Below, one piece after another: positions 1 through 8,322 of a stretch of 64,000 bases of DNA. Every line of letters begins with the position of its first letter. The first letter of the stretch is position 1. The position numbers were made by a program, and so were the translations under genes. The notes beneath the pieces were generated by a model. That model had not been told where the DNA came from. It did no database searches and saw only the letters and a program-made list of their open reading frames with translations. This DNA comes from Nocardia carnea (GTDB lineage Bacteria > Actinomycetota > Actinomycetes > Mycobacteriales > Mycobacteriaceae), in NCBI RefSeq assembly GCF_029868325.1, contig NZ_JARWNW010000269.1, positions 1 through 64,000 on the forward strand, read 5' to 3'.

Positions 1-129
1 GAACGGACCATTGCGTGGTTGACCGGATACCGGCGCCTGACGATCCGCTACGAACGACACGGCCACCTCTTCGCAGCATTTCTACAACTCGCCGCAGCTC
101 TCACCTGCTACAAGAAACTCACCACGTAA
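1..129 (+). CDS. IS5-family transposase, C-terminal fragment (cut by window edge)
   Basis: The frame is open from base 1 and ends at TAA 127-129, giving 42 residues. It contains the stretch RTIAWLTGYRRLTIRYERH followed by HLFAAFLQLAAALTCYKKL, the conserved end of IS5-type DDE transposases (the region carrying the last catalytic Glu lies just upstream, outside the window). Whether the element is intact cannot be seen here. It marks this edge as a mobile-element boundary next to a catabolic cluster. The family call is from memory of the motif, not a search. Confidence 0.85.
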   Translation, partial: ERTIAWLTGYRRLTIRYERHGHLFAAFLQLAAALTCYKKLTT

Positions 130-140
130 GACGTCCTCTT

Positions 141-175
141 AGCCCTCGCCGAGTGAAAGGTCTCCGTCGAGGGCT
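141..175. terminator. Inverted repeat after the transposase: terminator or IS end
   Basis: AGCCCTCG (141-148) and CGAGGGCT (168-175) are perfect 8-base complements separated by 19 bases, with TTTCG after the right arm. It lies 12 bases past the transposase stop and before the convergent MaoC gene. It could stop both transcripts, or be part of the right end of the insertion sequence; the other IS end is outside the window. Confidence 0.45.
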
Positions 176-200
176 TTCGATGCCCTGGTAGGTGCGGATG

Positions 201-1211
201 TCACGCGAACAGAGCGGTGAAGCGCCAGTCCAGTACCTGCTGTGGCGGTGCATCCCGGCGATGGGAGAAGACGACCGATCGCAGGTCGAGGGTTCCGCCT
301 GTCGGCAGTATCGAAGTGCCCTCGACGTACAGGTCGCTGGTGAGGGTGTCTCCTTCAGCGACTGGTGCCGTGTGATCGCAGGATTGCCAACCGAGCACGG
401 TTACCAGGTTCGGCAACGCCCGTGCCGCCTGATCGAGAGCGATGCCGATGGTGTGACCACCATAGACGAGGCGACCGGTTGCGCTGGTCCGTTCATCGTG
501 GTGTGTGGCGGCGATGTTGAGGGTGAGCCGGGCCAGTTCTGGTGCGCTGCTGACCACATCGCCACTCGAGGTGAACCTGACCCCGGCCAGTGAAGGGTCG
601 AAATGCGGTCCTGGCACTGCGGAACGGTAGGCATCGAGATCGATTCCTTCGGGCACTGCCCAGTCCGCTGTGTTCGATTCGCCGATCGTGGACAGATCAT
701 CGGTGCGGGTTACCTCGGCCGGATCGACCGCGGGGTCGATCGGCAGCATGGCGCACCGGTGGAAATCCAGCACGGTACGTCCGTGCTGGTCCGTTGTGCT
801 GATGCGCAGTACGGCCAGACCCGTGGCCGGGCGCCCGGGTCTGATCGAGTTGCTTTTCAGGCCGACGACTTCGGTGGTGGTCGACAGCGTGTCACCGATC
901 AGTGGCAGGCGATGCAGCCGCAGGCCACGGTAGAAGAGGTTTGCTATGACGTGATGGGTGGCCAGAGTCGATTGCCCGATCGCGATATCGGTGACCAGCC
1001 CGGGGTGCGCGACCGGGCCACCGGCGACCGTTGCCGCCAGCGACCTGTCGAGCGTCAGGCGTAGCCGATTGCCGACGATCGCTCGGTGCGCGGCAGCAAG
1101 CCCGTCGGTCAAGGTGACAGTGGGGGCAGCCTCGAAGACCTGCCCGATGGACAACCGGTCGAAGTAGGGGCCGCCGACGACAACAGTCCGTTGGTGGTCG
1201 AGAGTTCTCAT
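201..1211 (-). CDS. Two-domain MaoC-family acyl-CoA hydratase (mesaconyl-/itaconyl-CoA hydratase-like)
   Basis: 336 residues when started at the ATG that begins MRTLDHQ, two bases after the stop of the lyase gene; the longer open frame upstream lies inside that gene and is not coding. Two tandem hotdog units are visible: residues about 15-160, with GGPVAHPGLVTDIAIGQST, and about 190-325, with VYGGHTIGIALDQAARALP. This arrangement is typical of the actinobacterial hydratases that sit beside a CitE-like lyase. Predicted role: adding water to an enoyl-CoA, giving a hydroxyacyl-CoA that the neighbouring lyase can split. It is last in a four-gene minus-strand unit (permease, lactonase, lyase, hydratase). 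The substrate is not determinable from the sequence. Confidence 0.85.
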   Translation of the reverse strand: MRTLDHQRTVVVGGPYFDRLSIGQVFEAAPTVTLTDGLAAAHRAIVGNRLRLTLDRSLAATVAGGPVAHPGLVTDIAIGQSTLATHHVIANLFYRGLRLHRLPLIGDTLSTTTEVVGLKSNSIRPGRPATGLAVLRISTTDQHGRTVLDFHRCAMLPIDPAVDPAEVTRTDDLSTIGESNTADWAVPEGIDLDAYRSAVPGPHFDPSLAGVRFTSSGDVVSSAPELARLTLNIAATHHDERTSATGRLVYGGHTIGIALDQAARALPNLVTVLGWQSCDHTAPVAEGDTLTSDLYVEGTSILPTGGTLDLRSVVFSHRRDAPPQQVLDWRFTALFA

Positions 1212-1213
1212 CG

Positions 1214-2062
1214 TCAGGTTCCGATCTTGGTCAGCGTACGACGGGCCGCAACAGCGAGAGCTTCGTCGAGCATCCGACCGTCGAGTTGAACGGCTCCCGC
1301 CCCCTGTTCCTCCGCTTGTTGGAGTGCGGACAGTACCCGCCTGGCGAAGTCGGCCTGTGCAACGCTCGGAGTGAACGATTCCAGCGTGGTGCCGGCCTGC
1401 GCCGGATGAATAACCCATTTGCCGTCGAACCCGAGATCCGCGGCCCAGTGGCAGGCGCGGCGGAACGCCGGGTCGTCGGTGATTCCGAGGAAGGGGCCGT
1501 CGATTGCCTGCACTCCCGCCGCACGCGCAGCGTGTAGTACCCGGTCCTGAACATAGAGCCACTGTTCGGGCGGGGCCGCAGGCGACCGGCCCAGTGCGGC
1601 ACCCAGATCGGCGTATCCGATGATCACGGCCTCGATCCGGGCACCGGCAGCGATCCGGTCGATATGGTGAATTCCGGCGGGGGTTTCCACAAGGGCCTGC
1701 AGCCGCACGTCCGCGCTGCCGGCCTCGGCGAGTATCCGGTCGGCGGCCTCGAGATCCGCTGTCGATTCCACTTTCGGAATCACGATCGAAGCCAGGGCAT
1801 CCGCCACTGCACAGAGCGCGGACAGATCACGGCCGAACCATCGGGTGTCCGGTCCGTTGACCCGGACAGAGACCGGCCGCCGGGGTCCGTACTCGCCCAC
1901 CAGTCCGGCCACGAACTCCCGGGCCTCGTCCTTGCGACCGGCAGTGACAGCATCTTCGAGATCGAGGACGACCTCGTCGACAGATGTATCGAGTGCCTTA
2001 CGAGCTTTACGCTCATCCGAACCGGGCGCCACCAGAGTTGCTCGTCGGCATGTAGCAATCAC
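1214..2062 (-). CDS. HpcH/HpaI (CitE-like) CoA-ester lyase
   Basis: 282 residues, GTG start with GGCAGGA about 6 bases upstream. The TIM-barrel landmarks of the CitE family are present in order: DLEDAV (34-39), RVNG (67-70), IPKVES (95-100), LVETPAG (124-130, metal-binding Glu126), GYADLGAALG (149-158) and GKWVIHPAQ (214-222). These enzymes use Mg2+ to split malyl-, methylmalyl- or citramalyl-CoA type thioesters. Length is normal for the family. It sits two bases before the MaoC hydratase gene, the hydratase-lyase pair also seen in itaconate and methylaspartate-type routes. The exact CoA ester is an open question. Confidence 0.88.
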   Translation of the reverse strand: MIATCRRATLVAPGSDERKARKALDTSVDEVVLDLEDAVTAGRKDEAREFVAGLVGEYGPRRPVSVRVNGPDTRWFGRDLSALCAVADALASIVIPKVESTADLEAADRILAEAGSADVRLQALVETPAGIHHIDRIAAGARIEAVIIGYADLGAALGRSPAAPPEQWLYVQDRVLHAARAAGVQAIDGPFLGITDDPAFRRACHWAADLGFDGKWVIHPAQAGTTLESFTPSVAQADFARRVLSALQQAEEQGAGAVQLDGRMLDEALAVAARRTLTKIGT

Positions 2063-2077
2063 GATGAATCCTGCCGA

Positions 2078-2968
2078 TCACTTCGCGACACGTGTCGGCG
2101 AATCGATGGTCACTGCCTCGATCCGTGATTCGCGCAACCGCAGGCATTCTGTGCGGTCCAGCGCAGGCGAGGCGCACAGGTAGAGCTGATCCCCGTGTGC
2201 ACCACCGATCGCGCAGGCCAGGACGAGTTGACCGGACCGTACCCGCTCGATTTCCCGGCCCTGCGCGTCGATACGAACTGCGGCGCGGCCGAATACATCC
2301 GATACCCAGATGTATCCCCATACATCCATTCCGATGCCGTCCGGCGCGAAGTCGACGAACAGCTCCTTTCGCTCGGTGAGATTGCCGTCGGGCGCAAGGC
2401 GGAAGCGAGTCAGCCGCGCGCCGAACGACTCGGCAACGAAGAGATACTTCCGGGTTTCGTCGACGACGATGCCGTTGCTGAACGCCAGCCCGGAAGCCAC
2501 CTCCCGGTATGCGCCGTCCATTTCGACCAGAAAGAGCCGGCTGGTTGCCGGCGGGGTGAACCTGCCGTGGCATACGTTGTCGATATCTTCCGGATCGGAG
2601 AGGTAGGCGTGGGGGTCGAAACCGGTTTCGCCGACGTAGCATCGGCCGGCGGAGTCCACTGCCAAATCGTTCAGTGTCGATGCGACCGAATCGGCGAGGT
2701 CGGCGTGCACGACCAGTTCATCATTGTCGAGCCGGAGGATCTTTCGCTCCTGCATGAGGACCACCAGGAGACGTCCGTCGGGCAACCACCCGATGCCTCC
2801 GGGCGCGCTCGCCACCTCGATCCTGCGTGTATCCGAACCGTCCGGCCGAACCGAGATCACTTGGTTCAGATGCATATCGACAAACCAGACCCGACCATCG
2901 TGGTAGCGGGGGCACTCGGTGAACGAATATCCATCGGCGACGACGTCGAAGGAAGAGTTGCCAGTCAT
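2078..2968 (-). CDS. SMP-30/gluconolactonase-family lactone hydrolase
   Basis: 296 residues, six-bladed propeller of the SMP-30/LRE family. The four usual metal and substrate residues can be placed: Glu18 (FTECPRY), Asn100 (TLNDLAVD), Asn165 (FSNGIVVD) and Asp210 (APDGIGMD). No signal peptide, so cytoplasmic. Known members open sugar or aliphatic lactones with a divalent metal. It follows the permease by 22 bases and precedes the lyase by 15, so all three are probably co-transcribed. A lactone intermediate or substrate in this pathway is therefore likely, but that is inference. Confidence 0.87.
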   Translation of the reverse strand: MTGNSSFDVVADGYSFTECPRYHDGRVWFVDMHLNQVISVRPDGSDTRRIEVASAPGGIGWLPDGRLLVVLMQERKILRLDNDELVVHADLADSVASTLNDLAVDSAGRCYVGETGFDPHAYLSDPEDIDNVCHGRFTPPATSRLFLVEMDGAYREVASGLAFSNGIVVDETRKYLFVAESFGARLTRFRLAPDGNLTERKELFVDFAPDGIGMDVWGYIWVSDVFGRAAVRIDAQGREIERVRSGQLVLACAIGGAHGDQLYLCASPALDRTECLRLRESRIEAVTIDSPTRVAK

Positions 2969-2990
2969 CTAAAATACTCCATTTCCTGGT

Positions 2991-4259
2991 TCAGACTTCG
3001 GAACGCGCGGCCGTTCCATCGGCATCGGTGACAACCCGCACTTGCGGGCGTCGCGGAATCGCGGCAGCGAGTATCGCGCCGAGAATTCCGAATCCCGCAA
3101 AGACGTAGAAGCTTGTTTCGACACTGCTACCGGCGGCGACGAGGAATCCGATCAACGTCGGACCGCCCAGGGCCCCGACTCGACCAGCGCACGAAATCCA
3201 CGACAGTGCCGCGACTCGGGAATTATCCGGATAGTCCGTCGCCACAAAACCGGACATCAGCAGCTGCGCTCCGAGAGTTCCGGCGCCGGCGACGAATACA
3301 AGGACGTAAACAAAACCCAGCGGAAGCGCGATGCTCAGCGCGAGAATGCTTGCTGCGGCCGCGAGAAAAACTGCGATCATCACCGTCCGCGGCCCCGAGG
3401 CGTCGGCACGCCTGGCGAGTAGCGGCGGAATTGTGGCCGCACCCAGATTGAGAGCTATCAGGAAGGTCAATGCCGACCCGAGTTCGTATCCGTTCGCCCG
3501 CATCAACTGCGGAAGCCAGGTATTCAATCCGTAGGTCAGCACCAACCCACTCGCGCTCATCAGCCCGAAGACGATGGTCCGCACCCATACTCCGTCGACG
3601 AACAGCGCTTTCGGGCCCCGCGCAGTGCCGGAGCTCCGGTCATCCTCCGAGGCATCTGCATAGTCGGCAGGCCGGCGCGTTGCCGAGGATTCGGGAAGGG
3701 CGAAATACATCAGTGGCACCAGTGTGACCAAAGGCAGAGCACCGAGCACGAAGAGAAAGCGCCAGCCCAACGGCTCCAGCGCCACCACGCCGACGAGCGC
3801 GGCAACAACACCTCCGACGGGGTATCCGGACCAGGCGATGGCGCTGTACCGGTTCCCCTTCCCCTCCGGCGCGAACTCGACCGCGAGCGCCGCCGCGAGG
3901 GGAACGAACGCGCCGATACCCAGCCCTGCCATGAAGCGGGCTCCGCCGAGCGTTTCTGCCGTCGGCGCCACAGCGCAGATTGCCATCCACGCGGAGAACC
4001 AGCCGCACGAGGCGATGGTCAGCATGCGCCGGCCGATGAAATCGGCCAGTGCACCTGAGACGAGCGAGCCGATCAACATACCTACGACCGTGAGAGTGCT
4101 GATCAGCCCCGCTATCGCCGGCCCGATATCCCAGCCCTGTGGGGACACCAGCTGGGGCAACACTGTCCCGTAGGAGACCAGGTCATACCCTTCGAATGCC
4201 AACCCGGCGAAACACAGTGCCAGTACCGGGATTCGGAATCTGGCGTTGACTCTGGACAT
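2991..4259 (-). CDS. MFS permease, aromatic/organic acid:H+ symporter (AAHS-like)
   Basis: 422 residues starting at the ATG before SRVNARFR, preceded by a GAGGGAG ribosome site; the longer frame upstream has no ribosome site. About 12 hydrophobic segments are readable, with the acidic-acid-symporter hallmarks GYDLVSYG in helix 1 and the loop 2-3 motif ADFIGRRML. First gene of the minus-strand unit leading to the lactonase, lyase and hydratase, so it probably imports the compound they degrade. Transcription is expected from the module at 4527-4571, leaving a leader of about 260 bases. Confidence 0.87.
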   Translation of the reverse strand: MSRVNARFRIPVLALCFAGLAFEGYDLVSYGTVLPQLVSPQGWDIGPAIAGLISTLTVVGMLIGSLVSGALADFIGRRMLTIASCGWFSAWMAICAVAPTAETLGGARFMAGLGIGAFVPLAAALAVEFAPEGKGNRYSAIAWSGYPVGGVVAALVGVVALEPLGWRFLFVLGALPLVTLVPLMYFALPESSATRRPADYADASEDDRSSGTARGPKALFVDGVWVRTIVFGLMSASGLVLTYGLNTWLPQLMRANGYELGSALTFLIALNLGAATIPPLLARRADASGPRTVMIAVFLAAAASILALSIALPLGFVYVLVFVAGAGTLGAQLLMSGFVATDYPDNSRVAALSWISCAGRVGALGGPTLIGFLVAAGSSVETSFYVFAGFGILGAILAAAIPRRPQVRVVTDADGTAARSEV

Positions 4260-4662
4260 GGTGACTCCCTCATATCGATGACATTCCGCGCTCCATATGC
4301 CGAGGCGTGCCGCGCGGTCGTCGCGGGCTTCGGCCCCCGGCGGCCGAATCGGCCGCACGGGCGGGGAGGCTGGGATACCTCGCCGACGAACCGGTTCGAA
4401 TCGGAGACTCCGGCCGCATATCGAGTAGCGCGTTGCGGTATCGGTCGGGGTCTCGGCTCGCGGCGATCGGCCGGGTTGTCTGCGCGGCGACCTGCGTGCA
4501 CTGGCAAGTGCGTATGTCCGGAAGCGAGCCTAAGCACGACAGGGCGTTGTGTCAACCATCACTATGTCGAGTCAGCCGGAAGCGGTCCGGTTACATCAGC
4601 CACCAGGGCGTCGACCGACGCTGCGTCATGTCGGCAACTCCCCCCGGGGCTACGCTCGCAGC
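4260..4662. other. Divergent intergenic region of 403 bases
   Basis: Between the permease start and the TetR start. It holds module A (4527-4571). The permease leader (4260-4526) shows no coding frame worth calling and no riboswitch I recognise. The TetR promoter should lie between 4571 and 4662, but I cannot place clear -35/-10 boxes there. Confidence 0.6.
4527..4571 (-). promoter_or_regulatory. Module A: promoter plus conserved operator for the permease-lactonase-lyase-hydratase unit
   Basis: Read on the minus strand there is TTGACA (4555-4550), 17 bases, then TAGGCT (4532-4527). Just upstream of the -35 box lies CGACATAGTGATG, and the spacer holds CCTGTCG. The same 45-base layout recurs without gaps at 5522-5566 (plus) and 36427-36471 (minus). 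The position between the permease and the divergent TetR gene suggests that this regulator binds here. The boxes are read by eye. Confidence 0.7.
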
Positions 4663-5304
4663 ATGGACAACACTGCATCGACTGAGACGACAGAGCTGCT
4701 CCCGGTGCGTGAGCAGCAGCGGTTGATGACACGCCGGCGAATACTGCATGCGGCACGCACGGTTTTCGAAGAGCGCGGTTACGGGGAAGCGTCCATCGGA
4801 GATATCACCAAGGCCGCGAAGATCAATCGATCCACCCTCTACCTTCACTTCGCCAACAAAGCCGAGGTTTTCAACGAGGTCTACGAGGCCGTCCGCGAGC
4901 AGCAGAGCGCACGCTACTGGTCACTGCTGAACGTCGCACTCGAGGAGGGCACCGAGTCCGCACTGCGAAACTGGCTCGACAACGCCTTGACCTGGTGGGA
5001 GGACCACGCGAAACTGCTGCCCGCGATCCACGAGGCCATGGCCGGAGACCTGGAGGTCGCCGCGCGCTGGAAGGACCAGATCGACCAGCTCGCCCATGAA
5101 CTCGACGGATACCTGCAGACGGTTCCGCCGGAGCATCGCGACGAACGGCAACTGCGCATCGAACTACTGATGGTCCAGCTCGATCAGCTGTGCTTTCGAT
5201 GCATCGTGCAGAAGGTCTTCGTACTGGAGCGCGAGGCCCTGCTCGATGTAGTGACCGGACTGTGGGGCGACGCGCTGAACCTGAAGAAGGACTGTAGCTC
5301 CTGA
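4663..5304 (+). CDS. TetR-family transcriptional repressor
   Basis: 213 residues from the ATG of MDNTASTETT. The N-terminal helix-turn-helix is at about residues 25-70 (RRILHAARTVFEERGY, then ITKAAKINRSTLYLHFANKA), followed by a divergent ligand-binding half rich in Trp and acidic residues. The frame extends upstream, but the earlier part has no family similarity. It lies between two outward operons whose promoters share one operator pattern, so it is the obvious candidate regulator for both, and for the third copy at 36.4 kb. The ligand is probably a substrate or CoA intermediate of the pathway (inference). Confidence 0.9.
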   Translation: MDNTASTETTELLPVREQQRLMTRRRILHAARTVFEERGYGEASIGDITKAAKINRSTLYLHFANKAEVFNEVYEAVREQQSARYWSLLNVALEEGTESALRNWLDNALTWWEDHAKLLPAIHEAMAGDLEVAARWKDQIDQLAHELDGYLQTVPPEHRDERQLRIELLMVQLDQLCFRCIVQKVFVLEREALLDVVTGLWGDALNLKKDCSS

Positions 5305-5742
5305 CCGCCGCGCCGCCCAGGATCTTCGGCATGCGGACACATCACGCTCGACGAGTCCCCGCACTATCACGTAGTCGAGAACCGGAGCCCAGTTCACCCA
5401 CACGACGATCAGCCCCCTCCGTCACCACGGCGTGAGACCGAGACCGGCATACCGCCCTGGCGGCCTGCCGGTTATCGGCGCCTATTCGCGGAAGCAATCG
5501 CCCCGCACCCCCGGCAATTCACTCAACATACTGTTGCTTGACACACCATCCTGTTGCGCGTAACGTCCCTCACAGATGGTGAAACGGTAAAAACCGCCGC
5601 CGGACCGGCCTTTCGAAGCCGGGTTCCTGTTGCGCGGTTACGCCGATCTCCGCGCGGTGCCATCGATCCGATGACGAACCGCCTCTCCGACCGGTGGCAT
5701 GCCCACCGATGTGCTCCGCATCCGGAAGACAGGACCAGTCAA
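5305..5742. other. Intergenic region of 438 bases carrying the plus-arm promoter
   Basis: From the TetR stop to the acyl-CoA synthetase start. It holds module C at 5522-5566. The stretch 5305-5520 shows no convincing gene or terminator stem, and 5567-5742 is a leader of about 175 bases that stays open in the synthetase frame but does not resemble the family. Confidence 0.55.
5522..5566 (+). promoter_or_regulatory. Module C: promoter plus conserved operator for the plus-strand catabolic operon
   Basis: TTGACA (5538-5543), 17-base spacer, TAACGT (5561-5566). A hyphenated palindrome CAACA-TAC-TGTTG (5524-5536) abuts the -35 box, and CCTGTTG lies in the spacer. The arrangement matches modules A and B position by position. 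A repressor bound here would cover the -35 box. It should drive the eight genes from 5743 to 15346. Confidence 0.72.
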
Positions 5743-7326
5743 GTGAACGAGATCCAGATGGGTCGGCCCGAAACCTTCCCCGAGGCGATGGCCGCGCTGG
5801 CCGCATCATTCGCCGATACAGAAGCCGTGGTGGCGCCGGAAGGGCGACTGACCTTCGCCGAATTGAATTCCCGCTGTGCCGATTTCGCCGGATCTCTGGC
5901 CGCGGCCGGCCTGCGACCCGGTGAACGGGTGGGAGTACTGCTACCGAACGGTCTGCGCTGGCTCGTCGCCGTGCTGGGCGCCCAGCGCGCGGGACTGACT
6001 GCCGTCCCGATCAACACGTGGTATCGCTCCAACGAACTGGCACATCTGATCGCCTCCGCGGACCTGCGGTTGATCGTGACCGAGCACCTCGTCTTCGGCA
6101 AGGACATCCCCGCCGAACTCGCCGCCGCCGGATATCCCGGAACATACACATCCGCCACACGCGGAGAGCCGTACCTGGGGGCATTACTGTGGCCGGCCAC
6201 CGAACCCTTTCCGCCTGCTGCACAGCGCGGACCTTGCCCACCGCAGACCTGTGGACCGTCGGACCCAGCGATGATTCTCTACACCAGCGGCAGCACAGCA
6301 CTTCCGAAACCGGTTCCACTCGAGCACGGCAAACTGCTGCGAAATGGTCGCGCGATGGGTGATCGCATGCGTGTGGTGCCCGGTGATCGACTGTGGTTCG
6401 CGATGCCGTTGTTCTTCGGGTACGGCGCGTGTAACGCCCTTCCTGTCGCGCTGGCCCACGGGATCACTCTCTGTATCCAGGAGAAGGTGGAAGGCGATGC
6501 GGCCCTGGAATTCATCGAGGCCGAGCGCTGCACGGTGTTCTACGGCCTGGCCACCGCCGTGCGGGCCCTGCTGGCTTCCCCCAGTTTCGGACGACGGGAT
6601 ATCTCATCGCTGCGGACGGGGCCCGTCGGATTCAATGCCGAGGACAAGCGACTGGCGATCGAAGGCCTCGACATCACCGAAGCGTGCAGTGCCTACGGGC
6701 TGACCGAGTCATACGGGTTCGTCACCATGTCCGACGCTTACGACGATCTCGCCAGCAAGCTCAATACGCAAGGGAAATCCCTTCCCACCCAGGAAATTCG
6801 GATCATCGACCCCACTGGCGCCCCGTGCCCGCCCGGGTCGGTGGGCGAGATCGAGATCCGCGGTTGTGTCATCCCCGGCTATCTGGGCGGCGCCGAGATC
6901 AACGCCGGCACACGGACCGCGGACGACTGGTTCCGCACCGGTGATCTCGGTGCGCTCGACGCCGACGGCAGATTGTCCTTCGGCGGGCGCTGGAAGGAAA
7001 TGCTCAAGATCAAAGGCATAAACGTCGCACCGCTCGAAGTGGAGGAGATCATATCCGGCCACAGCTCGGTGGACCAGGCGTACGTATTCGGGTTGGAGAC
7101 CGGGGAAGGCGACCAGGAGATGGCCTGCGTTGTGGTGCCGGCCGTCGCCGTCGGTGACCATGAAGCGTTTGCCCGCACGCTGACCGAGTACATCCGCGCT
7201 CGTGCCGCCAGTTATAAGGTGCCCGGCCGTTTCGTCGTGATGGAGTCGGCGGCGGTACCGCAGACCGCCACCGGCAAGGTGAGCAAGCTGAAACTGCGCG
7301 ACATGCTCACCGAGGGCGTGCGATGA
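5743..7326 (+). CDS. AMP-forming acyl-CoA synthetase
   Basis: 527 residues from the GTG of VNEIQMGRPE, which has AGGACC 6 bases upstream; the ATG at 5758 has no ribosome site. ANL-fold landmarks: P-loop about residue 177, ILYTSGSTALPKPV; GLTESYGF about 318; hinge WFRTGDLGALDADGR; and TATGKVSKLKLRD near 508, with the catalytic Lys. The P-loop is unusual: family members normally read TSGTTGxPKG, here the Gly residues after T and K are Ala and Pro. It activates a carboxylic acid to its CoA thioester and is the first gene of the plus-arm operon. Its stop overlaps the next start (ATGA). Confidence 0.88.
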   Translation: MNEIQMGRPETFPEAMAALAASFADTEAVVAPEGRLTFAELNSRCADFAGSLAAAGLRPGERVGVLLPNGLRWLVAVLGAQRAGLTAVPINTWYRSNELAHLIASADLRLIVTEHLVFGKDIPAELAAAGYPGTYTSATRGEPYLGALLWPATEPFPPAAQRGPCPPQTCGPSDPAMILYTSGSTALPKPVPLEHGKLLRNGRAMGDRMRVVPGDRLWFAMPLFFGYGACNALPVALAHGITLCIQEKVEGDAALEFIEAERCTVFYGLATAVRALLASPSFGRRDISSLRTGPVGFNAEDKRLAIEGLDITEACSAYGLTESYGFVTMSDAYDDLASKLNTQGKSLPTQEIRIIDPTGAPCPPGSVGEIEIRGCVIPGYLGGAEINAGTRTADDWFRTGDLGALDADGRLSFGGRWKEMLKIKGINVAPLEVEEIISGHSSVDQAYVFGLETGEGDQEMACVVVPAVAVGDHEAFARTLTEYIRARAASYKVPGRFVVMESAAVPQTATGKVSKLKLRDMLTEGVR

Positions 7327-8291
7327 GCACGGCCGAAACAACCCGGCGAACGCCGCGCTTCGCCGAGCTTCCGGTACTACCGGACCGCGACGAACACCAC
7401 GGCTGGGATGTATGGGGCCGCCACGACGAAATCGGCACGCTCAACCTCATCGGACCCCGGCAGCGGCTCGCCGCGGCCCGCACCGTCCGGACCGGCGAGA
7501 TGATCTCGTTGTGCCTGCCGTTGGACGAGCCGAATCCAGGCTTGTTCGGCGAACGCAGCCCCTACGACCACATCGTCGAAGACACCGCCGCCGGGCACGA
7601 CGATCGGCTCGACCACTTCTATCTGCAGGGCTCCTCCCAATGGGACGGGCTCAGGCATATCCGTGCCGGGCGGCACGGCTACTGGGGTGGCCGGCAGGAG
7701 TCCGACCTCGCGACCACCGACACCCTCGGAGTCGATCACTGGGCAGCCCACGGGTTCGGCGGGCGCGGAGTTCTGGTCGATATCGCCCGCTACCTCGCCG
7801 ACATGGGAACCCCGATCGTTCCGGACGAACCGGTCGTGATCACCGCAGCCATGCTCGACGCGGCAGCGGCCGCCCAGGGGACGACCTTCGAGTCGGGCGA
7901 CATACTCGTGATTCGCACCGGTTGGACCGAGTGGTATCGCACGCGCCCCCTACAACACCGGCTCCGTATGCGGGACACGATCGGTGCCGGGTTCGCCTGC
8001 CCGGGGCTGGATTCATCGAAACAGATGGCCGGTTATCTCTGGGACAACGAGTTCGCCGCGGTGGCTGCCGACAACGTCGGCGTGGAAGTCTTCCCGGTCG
8101 ACCGGCGGAAAGGATTCCTGCACCGCCGCCTGATCGCACTGCAGGGCATGGCGCTGGGCGAGTTGTGGAATCTCGAAAAGCTGGCTGCCGCGTGCGCTGA
8201 CCGCGGTCACTACGAATTCCTGCTGGTATCCGGAGTCCTTCCCTTGCCACGCGGAGTGGGCAGCCCCGCGAACGCCCACGCCATCATCTGA
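7323..8291 (+). CDS. Cyclase-family hydrolase (kynurenine formamidase fold)
   Basis: 322 residues, starting inside the synthetase stop. It belongs to the long branch of the cyclase family (PF04199): the metal motif appears as HFYLQGSSQWDGLRHIRAG, a variant of the HxGTHxDxPxH pattern, and is followed by GVLVDIARYL and GDILVIRTGWTEWY. Members hydrolyse amides or cyclic intermediates with Mn or Zn. Translational coupling to the synthetase suggests that it acts on the same substrate series. No signal peptide. The reaction here is unknown. Confidence 0.8.
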   Translation: MSTAETTRRTPRFAELPVLPDRDEHHGWDVWGRHDEIGTLNLIGPRQRLAAARTVRTGEMISLCLPLDEPNPGLFGERSPYDHIVEDTAAGHDDRLDHFYLQGSSQWDGLRHIRAGRHGYWGGRQESDLATTDTLGVDHWAAHGFGGRGVLVDIARYLADMGTPIVPDEPVVITAAMLDAAAAAQGTTFESGDILVIRTGWTEWYRTRPLQHRLRMRDTIGAGFACPGLDSSKQMAGYLWDNEFAAVAADNVGVEVFPVDRRKGFLHRRLIALQGMALGELWNLEKLAAACADRGHYEFLLVSGVLPLPRGVGSPANAHAII

Positions 8292-8322
8292 TCCGCCTTC
8301 ACCGAGGAAAGGAACTTCCGCT

